From positions 1 through 38,780 of the forward strand of contig WHST01000058.1 in the NCBI GenBank assembly GCA_009379955.1: DNA of 38,780 bases, in the 5' to 3' direction. Below, in pieces: positions 32,277-38,780 of the stretch; position 1 is the stretch's first letter; every line of letters starts with the position of its first letter. This DNA is from Streptosporangiales bacterium (lineage in GTDB: Bacteria; Actinomycetota; Actinomycetes; Streptosporangiales; WHST01). The translations under genes and the position numbers were made by a program. Below the pieces are notes generated by a model. The model saw only the letters and a list, made by a program, of their open reading frames with translations, was not told where the DNA came from and did not search any database.

Positions 32277-32283
32277 GACAACC
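32268..32283. promoter_or_regulatory. Putative PhnF operator over the phnF start codon
   Basis: GGTTGTCATGACAACC is a perfect 16-bp palindrome and the phnF ATG is read across its centre. GntR-family sites have this shape (G-T-rich arms, two-fold symmetric). A related site, TTGTCTTATCAA on the minus strand, lies upstream of phnD; both fit TTGTC-n4-CAA. Confidence 0.7.
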
Positions 32284-32296
32284 ACGATGCCGGCGG

Positions 32297-32328
32297 CAGG
32301 TGAAGGGAACGGGTGGCGCCGGGTGAAC
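32297..32328 (-). promoter_or_regulatory. PHO-box-like motif upstream of phnF
   Basis: On the minus strand GTTCACCCGGC starts at 32328 and a second TTCACC ends near 32299, 23 nt later. GTTCACC is the core of actinobacterial PhoP direct repeats (11-nt units). Spacing is not perfect, so this is a weak call. The next motif of this kind stands upstream of phnD. Confidence 0.35.
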
Positions 32329-32358
32329 AACAGTCGACGCGGCGGGGACGGTGACCCA

Positions 32359-34044
32359 TCAGGCGAGGGAGCGGCGCAGGCGGTCGGACACCAGCTGCAC
32401 CGCAAGGACGACGACGAACAGGGCGGCGATGATCGCGCCGACGAGGTCGTACTGCAGCTGGGTGAAGCCCTGCGACATGGTGTAGCCGAGCTTGCCCACG
32501 CCGATGATCCCCAGCAGCGGGATCGCCCGGATCATGACGTCGAACGCGTACAGCACGCTGCTCGTGATCGACGGCACGACCTGCGCCCAGACGCCCGCGA
32601 GCAGCTCCTGCCATCGCGTCGCGCCCGCGGCGAGCACCCCCTCGCGCGGGCCAGGCCGGATCTCCTCGACGACGTCGGCGACCAGCTTGGCGAGGAACGG
32701 GCAGACGGCGAGGGTGAGCACGAGGACGGCGGTGATCGGCTCGAGACCGAAGACGGCGACGGCGACCACTGCGATCGCGGCCTCCGGCACGCTGCGCGCC
32801 AGCACCAGGCCGGCCCGGGCGGGCGCGTACAGCAGCCGGTGCGGCGCGACGTTGCTCGCGGCGAGCAGGCCCCACGGCACCCCGATCACGGCACACGCGA
32901 CGATCGCCACCAGCGACACCGCGAGCGTCTGGATGAGCCCGTCGAGCAGGTCGACCCAGAACGGGACGCCGCCCGCCTCCGCCAGCAGCGTCTGCGGGGT
33001 CGGGACGAACGCGATGACGCTGGAGACGAACCCGTCGGCGAGCTTGCCGAGGTCGGCCAGGCGGACGTCGACGAGCAGCGCGGCGGCGACCACGGTCGCC
33101 ACCGCGAGGGCGCCGAACGCCCACACCCGCCGGCGCTCGGATGTCCACGGCACGCGCAGCCGCTCCCGGTCGATCGCCGGGGTGCGTGCCGGCCGGCCCG
33201 AGCCGTCTCCCTGGCCGGGGCGTCCGGCGAGCACGCCGCCGACCGCGCGCCGCAGCACGACGGAGATGCCCTCGAACACCAGGCAGCACGCCATGATGAT
33301 CACGACGACCGCGGCGAGCTCCTGGTACGTCGTGGGCGCGCCGCCGTACTTCTGCAGCAGCAGGCCCATCCCACCGGCGCCGACGAAGCCGAGCAGCGTC
33401 GCGCCGCGGAAGTTGACGTCGAGCCGGTACAGCGCGACGGCGAGGAACGACGGCACGACCTGGGGGAGTACGCCGGCGGTGAGGCGTTGCACCGGCCCCG
33501 CTCCCGCCGCCGTGCCCGCCTCGACCGGGCCGGGCTCGATCCGTTCGATCGCCTCGGTGAACAGCCGGCCCAGCATGCCGATCGAGTGGAGTGCGAGTGC
33601 GAGGATGCCGGGCAGCGGACCGATGCCGGTGCTCACCACGAAGAACAGGGCGAACGCGATGTCGGGGACGACCCTGCACACCACGACGATCGCGCGGGCG
33701 ACGGTGCGGACGACCGGATGGGGGGTCGTGTTCCGCGCGGCGGCGACCGCGATCGGGGCGGCCAGGATGGCGGCGAGTGTCGTGCCGAGCACCGCCATCC
33801 AGAGTGTCTCGACGGCCGCCGTGAGCGCCTCGCCGGTGACGCCGAAGTCCGGTGGCCACGCGCGCGCGGCGATGTCAGGGACGGCCGTGACCGCCTGGCC
33901 GACCCGGCTGAGGTCGAAGTCGAGGTAGGCGAGCGAGGCGCACGCCGCGATGACGAAGGTGAGGGCCGTCGCGGGCGTCAGCAGGCGGCGCACCGTCACC
34001 GGTGGCGCGAGCGTCTCCCGTGCCACCGATGACGCCGAGGTCAT
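32359..34044 (-). CDS. phnE: Phosphonate ABC transporter permease PhnE, two permeases fused
   Basis: The 561-residue protein is two PhnE-type permeases in one chain. The first half (about 1-280) has EALTAAVETLWMAVLGTTLAAILAAPIAVAAARN, CRVVPDIAFALFFV and the EAA loop EAGTAAGAGPVQRLTAGVLPQVVPSFL. A charged linker (about 283-320, GRPGQGDGSGRPAR...SERRR) leads to the second half, with LIQTLAVSLVAIVACAVIGVPWGLLAASN, ARSVPEAAIAVVAVAVFG and EGVLAAGATRWQELLAGVWAQVVPSI. About twelve transmembrane helices result, so one chain forms the whole channel. The ATG (34044) overlaps the phnC stop by one base. It lies before phnF with an 82-nt gap. Confidence 0.92.
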   Translation of the reverse strand: MTSASSVARETLAPPVTVRRLLTPATALTFVIAACASLAYLDFDLSRVGQAVTAVPDIAARAWPPDFGVTGEALTAAVETLWMAVLGTTLAAILAAPIAVAAARNTTPHPVVRTVARAIVVVCRVVPDIAFALFFVVSTGIGPLPGILALALHSIGMLGRLFTEAIERIEPGPVEAGTAAGAGPVQRLTAGVLPQVVPSFLAVALYRLDVNFRGATLLGFVGAGGMGLLLQKYGGAPTTYQELAAVVVIIMACCLVFEGISVVLRRAVGGVLAGRPGQGDGSGRPARTPAIDRERLRVPWTSERRRVWAFGALAVATVVAAALLVDVRLADLGKLADGFVSSVIAFVPTPQTLLAEAGGVPFWVDLLDGLIQTLAVSLVAIVACAVIGVPWGLLAASNVAPHRLLYAPARAGLVLARSVPEAAIAVVAVAVFGLEPITAVLVLTLAVCPFLAKLVADVVEEIRPGPREGVLAAGATRWQELLAGVWAQVVPSITSSVLYAFDVMIRAIPLLGIIGVGKLGYTMSQGFTQLQYDLVGAIIAALFVVVLAVQLVSDRLRRSLA

Positions 34045-34856
34045 CAGGCTGCCTGTGTCGCGTACACCGCGTCGAGCCGGCCCCGGTCGAGGCTCCCGGC
34101 CGCCCCGTCGAGCACGACGCGTCCGTCCCGCATGCCGACGACGCGATGCGCCCAGGCGAGCACGAGGTCGACCTGATGGAGGCTGCAGACGACGGTGAGC
34201 CGGTCCTCGGTGCAGATGCGGAACAGGATCTCGAGCACCTGCGCAGACGTCTCGGGGTCGAGCGACGCGACCGGCTCGTCCGCCAGCACGAGCTCGGGAC
34301 GCTGCATCAGCATCCGCGCGATGGCGACGCGTTGCTGCTGGCCGCCGGACAGCGTGTCGGCGCGCTGGAACGCGCGGTCGCCGAGGCCCACCCGGTCGAG
34401 CTGGGTGAGAGCGTCGCGCCGCAGCTCCTTCGACCAGGTGAGCACGCCGTAGCGAGGCCCGGTGACCCGGCCGAGTGCGCCGTTGAGGACGTTCTCCATC
34501 GCCGTGAGCCGGCCGACGAGGTGGAACTGCTGGAACACCATGCCGACGCGTCCGCGCAGCCGCCGCAGCTCCGCACCCCGTGCGGACGTGGCGTCGACGT
34601 CGAGCACGCGCACGTGACCCGAGGTCGGCGTGCACAGGCCGTTGAACGTCCGCAGCAGCGTCGACTTGCCCGACCCCGAACGTCCGACGAGGGCGACCAG
34701 CTCGCCGGTGCTCACCCGGAGGTCGACGCGGTCGCAGGCGGTGGTGGCGCCGTACGTCTTGACGAGGTCGTGCGTCTCGATCACGTCGTCGGAGGCCGGC
34801 GTCGGTGCCTTGGCCGTCTCGGCCGGTGCGCGCAGGCTCGTCGCGTCGGTGGCCAT
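34044..34856 (-). CDS. phnC: Phosphonate ABC transporter ATPase PhnC
   Basis: The 270-residue ATPase energises phosphonate uptake. Walker A is GRSGSGKST (58-66), Q-loop MVFQQFHLVGRLTAMENVLNGALGR is typical of PhnC, the signature is LSGGQQQR (169-176), and Walker B/D-loop reads LADEPVASLD (191-200). A short N-terminal tail of about 25 residues precedes the fold. The ATG (34856) overlaps the phnD stop by one base (TGATG) and its own stop overlaps the phnE start. Confidence 0.94.
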   Translation of the reverse strand: MATDATSLRAPAETAKAPTPASDDVIETHDLVKTYGATTACDRVDLRVSTGELVALVGRSGSGKSTLLRTFNGLCTPTSGHVRVLDVDATSARGAELRRLRGRVGMVFQQFHLVGRLTAMENVLNGALGRVTGPRYGVLTWSKELRRDALTQLDRVGLGDRAFQRADTLSGGQQQRVAIARMLMQRPELVLADEPVASLDPETSAQVLEILFRICTEDRLTVVCSLHQVDLVLAWAHRVVGMRDGRVVLDGAAGSLDRGRLDAVYATQAA

Positions 34857-35788
34857 CACGCTTCGCCCTTGCACTGCTCGTCCTGCGTCACGTTGCAGAC
34901 CTTGCGGATCGGGTCGTACGCCTTGTCCGTGATCGGTAGGTAGCCCCACGTCGCGGACTCGCCGGCGACGAGGCACGACTTGGCGTCGTCGCACTTGCCG
35001 TTCTTCACCAGCCAGTCCTTGTTCAGCTGCTTGGTGAAGCTGGTGGTGATGCCCTTCCTGACGTCCTCGGGCAGCGCGTCGCTCATCGCGACCGGAGAGC
35101 TGGGTATCCCCGTGCTCTTCCAGACGACCTTGATGTCGCCCTTCTTCAGCTTTCCCGCGTCGGGCATGGTCGTGTCGACCATCGTGTCCGCGGCGAAGCC
35201 GACGTCGCACTTGCCCGACTTCACCGAGAGCACCGACAGGTCGTGGCCGCCGGCCATGACCTTCTGCACGTCCTTGTCGGGGTCGAGCTTGTTCTGCTTC
35301 AGCCCTGCGGAGGGGAAGAGGTAGCCGGACGTCGACGCCGGGTCGACGAAGCAGACCTTCTTGCCCTTGAAGTCCTTGAGTGACGTCACGCCTGCGTCGT
35401 CGCCCCTGGCGATGCCGTAGCTGTGGTAGATCGGCTCCTTGGTGTCCTCGACCGAGACGGCGACCGGCGTGATCTCGGCGCCGACCGTCCGGGCCAGCAC
35501 GTAGCTGAACGGTCCGAACACCGCGACGTCGATGGTGCCCGACTTCATGCCCTCGATGACGCCGTTGTAGTTGGTCGTCTGCTTGAACTCGACCTCTCGG
35601 CCCGTGTTCGCCTCGAGTCGCTCGATGACGGTGGCGTACGACTGTCTCGGGTCCGAGTCCTGCTCACTGGGGATCGCCGCGAAGACGAGGGTGTCGGAGT
35701 CCGACGCCGAACCAGTTCCGCAGGCGGTCGTTCCAACGAGTAGAAGGGTGAGTCCGAGCATGGCCGTGTACGCACGACGTGGTCGCAT
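34856..35788 (-). CDS. phnD: Phosphate/phosphonate substrate-binding lipoprotein PhnD
   Basis: The 310-residue lipoprotein has a basic signal peptide with lipobox ending GTTAC (Cys23). TLVFAAIPSEQDSDPRQSYATVIERLEANTGREVEF and GVIEGMKSGTIDVAVFGPFSYVLA are standard for PhnD. GKKVCFVDPASTSGYLFPSAGL is the ligand loop in which Ser/Thr backbone atoms hold the phosphonate. Extra cysteine pairs near the C-terminus (GKCDDAKSC; VCNVTQDEQC) could form disulfides. It is the first gene of the phn operon, with GGAGAG before the ATG. Confidence 0.93.
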   Translation of the reverse strand: MRPRRAYTAMLGLTLLLVGTTACGTGSASDSDTLVFAAIPSEQDSDPRQSYATVIERLEANTGREVEFKQTTNYNGVIEGMKSGTIDVAVFGPFSYVLARTVGAEITPVAVSVEDTKEPIYHSYGIARGDDAGVTSLKDFKGKKVCFVDPASTSGYLFPSAGLKQNKLDPDKDVQKVMAGGHDLSVLSVKSGKCDVGFAADTMVDTTMPDAGKLKKGDIKVVWKSTGIPSSPVAMSDALPEDVRKGITTSFTKQLNKDWLVKNGKCDDAKSCLVAGESATWGYLPITDKAYDPIRKVCNVTQDEQCKGEA

Positions 35789-35845
35789 CCGTCTCTCCGA
35801 TCGAGTCTGTCGTCTGCCCCCCGGCGACCACGACGCTAGGAGCGA

Positions 35846-35858
35846 GTTGATAAGACAA
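35846..35858. promoter_or_regulatory. Second putative PhnF site upstream of phnD
   Basis: GTTGATAAGACAA on the plus strand reads TTGTCTTATCAAC on the minus strand. It shares TTG-n6-CAA and nine of twelve positions with the palindrome at the phnF start. It stands about 60 nt upstream of the phnD ATG and includes TTGTCT, a possible -35. Confidence 0.5.
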
Positions 35859-35891
35859 GACGAGGGTCGGATGAGGGCACGCCGACGTCTC

Positions 35892-35898
35892 GGTGAAC
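35892..35898 (-). promoter_or_regulatory. GTTCACC motif upstream of phnD (possible PHO box)
   Basis: GTTCACC on the minus strand, 104 nt upstream of the phnD ATG, is the core heptamer of actinobacterial PhoP boxes. The unit 22 nt further on is CCTCATC, a poor match. Alone it is weak; it gains weight because the same heptamer stands before phnF. Confidence 0.3.
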
Positions 35899-35931
35899 GG
35901 CTGACGACGCGGCACGGTCGGAGCGGGTCGG

Positions 35932-36783
35932 TCAGCGGCTGAGCCTGCGGTAGCGGCGCACCGAAAGCGGGACGAACACCGCCAACAGCACCAGCGGCCA
36001 CGCGACGGCGAGCAGCAGTGCGTGCTCCGCGGGCCAGGAGTCCGCCTGGAATCCCGGGTTGCCGAACAGGTCGCGGGACGCGGCGACCGTGGACGCCAGG
36101 GGGTTCCACTCCGCGACGACAGCGAGCCAGGTCGGCATCTCTTTCGGCGGGACGAAGGCGTTCGACAGCACCGTGACGGGGAACGCCATCGGGTACACGG
36201 CCAGCGAGGCGGAGTCGGGGTTGCGTACGACGAGCCCGAGGAAGATGCCGACCCAGGTGAACGCGATGCGCAGGAGCAGCACGAGGCCCACCGCCGCGAG
36301 TGCGGACAGCACGCCCTCGTGCCACCGCCACCCGATCAGCAGGCCGCAGACGACGAGCAGGACCATGTCCGCGGTGCCCTTGACCATGTCGGCGAGGCTG
36401 CGGCCGACGACCACGGCCGACCGTGCCGTCGGCATCGACCGGAACCTGTCGATGACCCCCTTCTCGGCGTCGATCGCGACGCCGGTGGCCGTGCTGGCGA
36501 TACCGTAGAGCATGGTCTGCGCGAAGATCCCCGCCATCAGGAACTCGCGGTAGACGGGGCCCCCGGTCGACATCGCGCTGCCGAACACGTAGCCGAAGAC
36601 CAGCGCCATCATGATCGGGATCATCAGGCCGAGGAAGATCTCGTCCGGCTCGTGCATGAGGCGCAGCAGGTTGCGGTGCGCCATGGCGATGCCGTCGGAC
36701 GCGGCCCAACGTGCGCGGCTGAGCCGTGACTCGGTGAGCGCATGGGTCGGCGTCGGGGTCGGGGTGGTGACGGTGGCGCTCAT
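35932..36783 (-). CDS. ABC-2 type (DrrB-like) transporter permease
   Basis: The 283-residue permease is of the ABC-2/DrrB type. It starts with a threonine/proline-rich tail, then MAHRNLLRLMHEPDEIFLGLMIPIMMALVFGYVFGSAM, the typical first helix with an amphipathic lead. FAQTMLYGIASTATGVAIDAEKGVIDRFRSMPTARSAVVVGR is the conserved cytoplasmic loop that meets the ATPase. Four further helices follow, with LAVYPMAFPVTVLSNAFVPPKEMPTWL near the end. It would export a drug or lipid with the ATPase encoded just upstream. Its ATG overlaps that gene's stop (ATGA). The partner gene is frameshifted, so function is doubtful. Confidence 0.9.
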   Translation of the reverse strand: MSATVTTPTPTPTHALTESRLSRARWAASDGIAMAHRNLLRLMHEPDEIFLGLMIPIMMALVFGYVFGSAMSTGGPVYREFLMAGIFAQTMLYGIASTATGVAIDAEKGVIDRFRSMPTARSAVVVGRSLADMVKGTADMVLLVVCGLLIGWRWHEGVLSALAAVGLVLLLRIAFTWVGIFLGLVVRNPDSASLAVYPMAFPVTVLSNAFVPPKEMPTWLAVVAEWNPLASTVAASRDLFGNPGFQADSWPAEHALLLAVAWPLVLLAVFVPLSVRRYRRLSR

Positions 36784-37750
36784 GCGGCGATCTCCTCGTC
36801 GGTGGTGGCGCGGTGTCCGGTGAGGCCGAGGAACACGTCGTCCAAGGTGGGCCGGCGGATGCCGATGTCCTCCGCGGCGATGCCCGCGTCGTCGAGCGCG
36901 CGGACGAGCCTGGTCAGCGCGGCGACGCGGTCGCTGACGGGAGCGCCGATCCGGCGCAGGTCGGCGTCCACCGTCGTCGTGGTCGCGCATACGCGCTCCA
37001 CGACGGCCGCCGCGGCGGGCAGCTCGCCGGTGTCGCGGACGACGACCTCGATGCGGTCGCCGCCGACCTTCGACTTGAGCTGGTCCGGGGTGCCGTCGGC
37101 GATGACGCGGCCCTGGTCGATCACCGCGATCTGGCCGGCGAGCTGGTCGGCCTCGTCGAGGTACTGCGTGGTGAGCAGGACGGTGGTGCCCTCGGCGACG
37201 AGCGCACGCACGGTGTCCCACACGCCGTTGCGGCTGCGGGGGTCGAGCCCGGTGGTCGGCTCGTCGAGGAACAGCACCCGCGGCGCGAGGATGAGGCTGG
37301 CCGCGATGTCGAGCCGCCGCTGCATGCCGCCCGAGTAGTGCTTGGCCTGCTTGCCCGCGGCGTCGGTGAGGTCGAACCGTTCGAGCAGCTCGTCCGCGCG
37401 GCGGTGGGCCGTCCGCGCGCCGAGGCGGTGGAGCGGCCGAACAGCTGGAGGTTCTGCCGGCCGGTCAGCGCCCAGTCGATGGCCACCTGCTGGCCGGTCA
37501 GGCCGATGCGCCTGCGCACCTCGCCGGCCTGGCGGACGACGTCGAGCCCGGTCACGTGGGCGTACCCCGTGTCGGGACGGAGCAGCGTGGCGAGGATCCG
37601 GACGGCCGTCGTCTTGCCGGCGCCGTTCGGCCCGAGCAGCCCGCAGACCCGTCCGGCCGGGACCAGCAGGTCGAACCCGGCGAGGGCGTGCGTGTCGCCG
37701 TACCGCTTGCGGAGCCCCTCGGCTCGGACCGCGTAGTCGTCTGTCGTCAT
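36780..37750 (-). pseudogene. DrrA-like ABC ATPase gene with a 1-nt frameshift
   Basis: The two halves lie in different frames. Frame 1 from ATG 37750 gives DDYAVRAEGLRKRYGDTHAL, Walker A GPNGAGKTT and DWALTGRQNLQLFGR. At about 37434 one base is missing; the second frame then gives LHRLGARTAHRRADELLERFDLTDAAGKQAKHYSGGMQRRLDIAASLILAPRVLFLDEPTTGLD, with signature and Walker B, and the normal DrrA C-terminus to the TGA at 36780. Everything except the lost base is intact, so either this is a fresh mutation or a sequence error. The coupled permease and divergent TetR gene are undamaged. Intact length would be about 322 residues. Confidence 0.85.
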
Positions 37751-37771
37751 GTCAGCCTCACTGTTTATCTC

Positions 37772-37796
37772 GTATACGGATTGGTTTATGGTATAC
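37772..37796. promoter_or_regulatory. Operator between the ABC exporter and its TetR gene
   Basis: Two GTATAC hexamers (37772-37777 and 37791-37796), each self-complementary, stand 13 nt apart in the 86-bp divergent region. This is the AT-rich island of the area and a likely TetR site controlling both directions. A GTGAGG ribosome-binding site lies 5 nt before the ATPase ATG. Confidence 0.55.
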
Positions 37797-37836
37797 ACAG
37801 TTGCTAGGGTGCGTGTCAAGCGACGAACGGAGACCG

Positions 37837-38607
37837 ATGGCCGGCGGCGACGAGAGCAGTGACCCGTACTCGTCGCGGGCGCTCGAGCTGCTCTGGGGCA
37901 ACCGCGAGGAGGCGCCTGCCCGCGGTCCGAAGCGCGCGCTGAGCGTCGACACGATCGTGCGCACCGCGATCGGGATCGCCGACGCCGAGGGGCTCGAAGC
38001 CGTCACCATGCGCCGCGTGGCGACCGAGCTCGGTTTCACGACGATGGCGCTCTACCGCTACGTCCCCCACAAGCGGTCACTCGTCGACCTCACGGTCGAC
38101 ACCGTGGGGGCCGCGATGACCGACGTCCGGCTCCCTCCCGGGTGGCGGGACGGGTTGACGGCGTGGGTGCGCGCGTACCTCGACGTCTCGTCCGAGCACC
38201 CGTGGCTCCTCCGGATGGAGATCGTCGGCGCGCCCGCGGGGCCCAACTCGGTCGCCTACCTGGAGATCGGGTTGCGGGCGCTCGACGAGTCCGGCCTGCC
38301 AGGGGGCGACAAGATGGCGGTACTCCTCGCGCTCACCGGCTACGTCCGTGGCGCGGCGCAGATCGCGTCAGGAATCAGCAATGCGGCGAGCGCGAGGGGG
38401 GTGGCCGACGAGGACATGGCGCCCAGCTACGGACACGCGCTCGCCAAGGTCGTCGACGGGGAGCGCTTCCCCCGGCTGGCAGAGGTCCTCACGGAGGGCG
38501 TCTTCGAGATGCCTGAGGAGCAGCCGGACGAGGACTTCGAGTTCGGTCTCGCCCGTATGCTGGACGGCATCTCGGTTTTCATCGAGCATCGTCGGGTGGG
38601 TCAGTGA
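37837..38607 (+). CDS. TetR/AcrR-family regulator of the DrrAB-like exporter
   Basis: The 256-residue regulator carries a polar N-terminal extension with ALELLWGNREEAPARGPKRALS, then a TetR helix-turn-helix: VDTIVRTAIGIADAEGLEAVTMRRVATELGFTTMALYRYVPHKRSL. The C-terminal domain (TDVRLPPGWRDGLTAWVRAYL ... FEFGLARMLDGISVFI) is TetR_C-like, common in regulators divergent from DrrAB exporters. It probably represses the exporter through the GTATAC repeats. ATG 37837 follows GGAGA; an in-frame GTG at 37813 is possible. Confidence 0.88.
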   Translation: MAGGDESSDPYSSRALELLWGNREEAPARGPKRALSVDTIVRTAIGIADAEGLEAVTMRRVATELGFTTMALYRYVPHKRSLVDLTVDTVGAAMTDVRLPPGWRDGLTAWVRAYLDVSSEHPWLLRMEIVGAPAGPNSVAYLEIGLRALDESGLPGGDKMAVLLALTGYVRGAAQIASGISNAASARGVADEDMAPSYGHALAKVVDGERFPRLAEVLTEGVFEMPEEQPDEDFEFGLARMLDGISVFIEHRRVGQ

Positions 38608-38647
38608 CCCACTGTGGGTACGCTGCCTCACCCCTTTTGTGATTGTG

Positions 38648-38737
38648 GGGGTCGGGTGCCGGGTGTCAAGAAACCGCACAACGACTTTTGTGGGATTTGT
38701 TCGTCGGCGGTTTCTTGACACCCGGCACCCGACCCCG
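38648..38737. repeat. 30-bp perfect inverted repeat with 30-nt loop
   Basis: Arms 38648-38677 and 38708-38737 are exact reverse complements. Each arm contains GGGTGCCGGGTGTCAAGAAA. The loop (38678-38707) is richer in T than its surroundings. It stands 40 nt after the TetR stop. It may be a terminator, but the arm length and perfect match suggest a dispersed palindromic element. No ORF is present between 38608 and the window end. Confidence 0.75.
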
Positions 38738-38780
38738 AAAGCGCGCATCTACGAGGTGAGGCAGCTCCCTGGGCGCCGCA

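Noticed and set aside
32149-34032. Plus-strand frame of about 630 codons opposite phnE and phnF
   Set aside because: His/Arg/Asp-rich, low-complexity translation antisense to a clear membrane protein.
1-38780. tRNA, rRNA, CRISPR array or integrative element
   Set aside because: No cloverleaf or CCA-type gene end, no regularly spaced repeats, no integrase or intact transposase seen by eye.

Overview
The window is chromosomal DNA from a GC-rich actinobacterium. Codon third positions are almost all G or C, GTG and TTG starts are common, and many genes abut or overlap by 1-8 nt. The family mix also fits: DUF222/HNH proteins, a SARP/NB-ARC/TPR regulator, GAF-ANTAR, TIGR03086, MT0933-type antitoxin, SMR pumps and many TetR regulators. 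Genus cannot be set from the sequence alone. I see no rRNA, tRNA, CRISPR array, intact transposase or prophage.

Layout. (1) 1-1991 is a scar of three unrelated gene fragments: a DUF222/HNH protein cut by the window edge, the body of a methyltransferase without its N-terminus, and the C-terminal third of an FAD oxidoreductase. (2) 1992-4967 holds a MarR-GNAT fusion gene with a perfect 20-bp palindrome directly before its ATG, a SnoaL-like protein and a secreted type-B carboxylesterase. (3) 5083-7578 (minus) is an OpuC/ProX-type osmoprotectant uptake operon with two permeases and a lipoprotein but no ATPase. (4) 7753-9425 is a divergent SDR/TetR pair, followed by a large AfsR-like SARP-NB-ARC-TPR regulator (9494-12712). 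(5) 12921-16422 holds a uridine-kinase-like P-loop protein, a membrane-anchored HExxH protein, a BBE-type flavin oxidase and a DinB protein. (6) 16495-19191 is a GH78 alpha-L-rhamnosidase behind a LacI-type operator. (7) 19334-24463 is a run of small accessory genes: a decayed TIGR03086 gene, GAF-ANTAR, an APH-like kinase, a methyltransferase, a NUDIX-GNAT fusion, a TetR/SMR efflux pair and an MT0933-like protein.

(8) The main functional block is 24595-35788 (minus): a phosphonate uptake and carbon-phosphorus lyase operon in the order phnD-phnC-phnE (two permeases fused)-phnF-phnG-phnH-phnI-phnJ-phnK-phnL-phnM-inositol-monophosphatase-like gene. Phosphonate is captured by PhnD and imported by PhnC/E. 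It is then coupled to ribose triphosphate by PhnG/H/I/L, trimmed by PhnM and cleaved by the radical-SAM lyase PhnJ with PhnK. phnP and phnN, which normally finish the pathway, are absent. An IMPase-superfamily gene translationally coupled to phnM sits in that place. Similar TTGTC-n4-CAA sites at the phnF start and upstream of phnD, plus GTTCACC motifs upstream of both, suggest control by PhnF and by phosphate starvation.

(9) 35932-38607 is a DrrAB-like ABC-2 exporter with a divergent TetR regulator. Its ATPase gene carries a frameshift. The window ends in a 30-bp perfect inverted repeat.

No wholly new defence or mobile system could be supported. The features most worth a second look are the IMPase in the C-P lyase operon, the palindromic 17-bp element used as terminator at two convergent gene pairs, the inverted repeat that can hide the SMR ribosome-binding site, two very short translationally coupled leader ORFs, and the series of broken genes.
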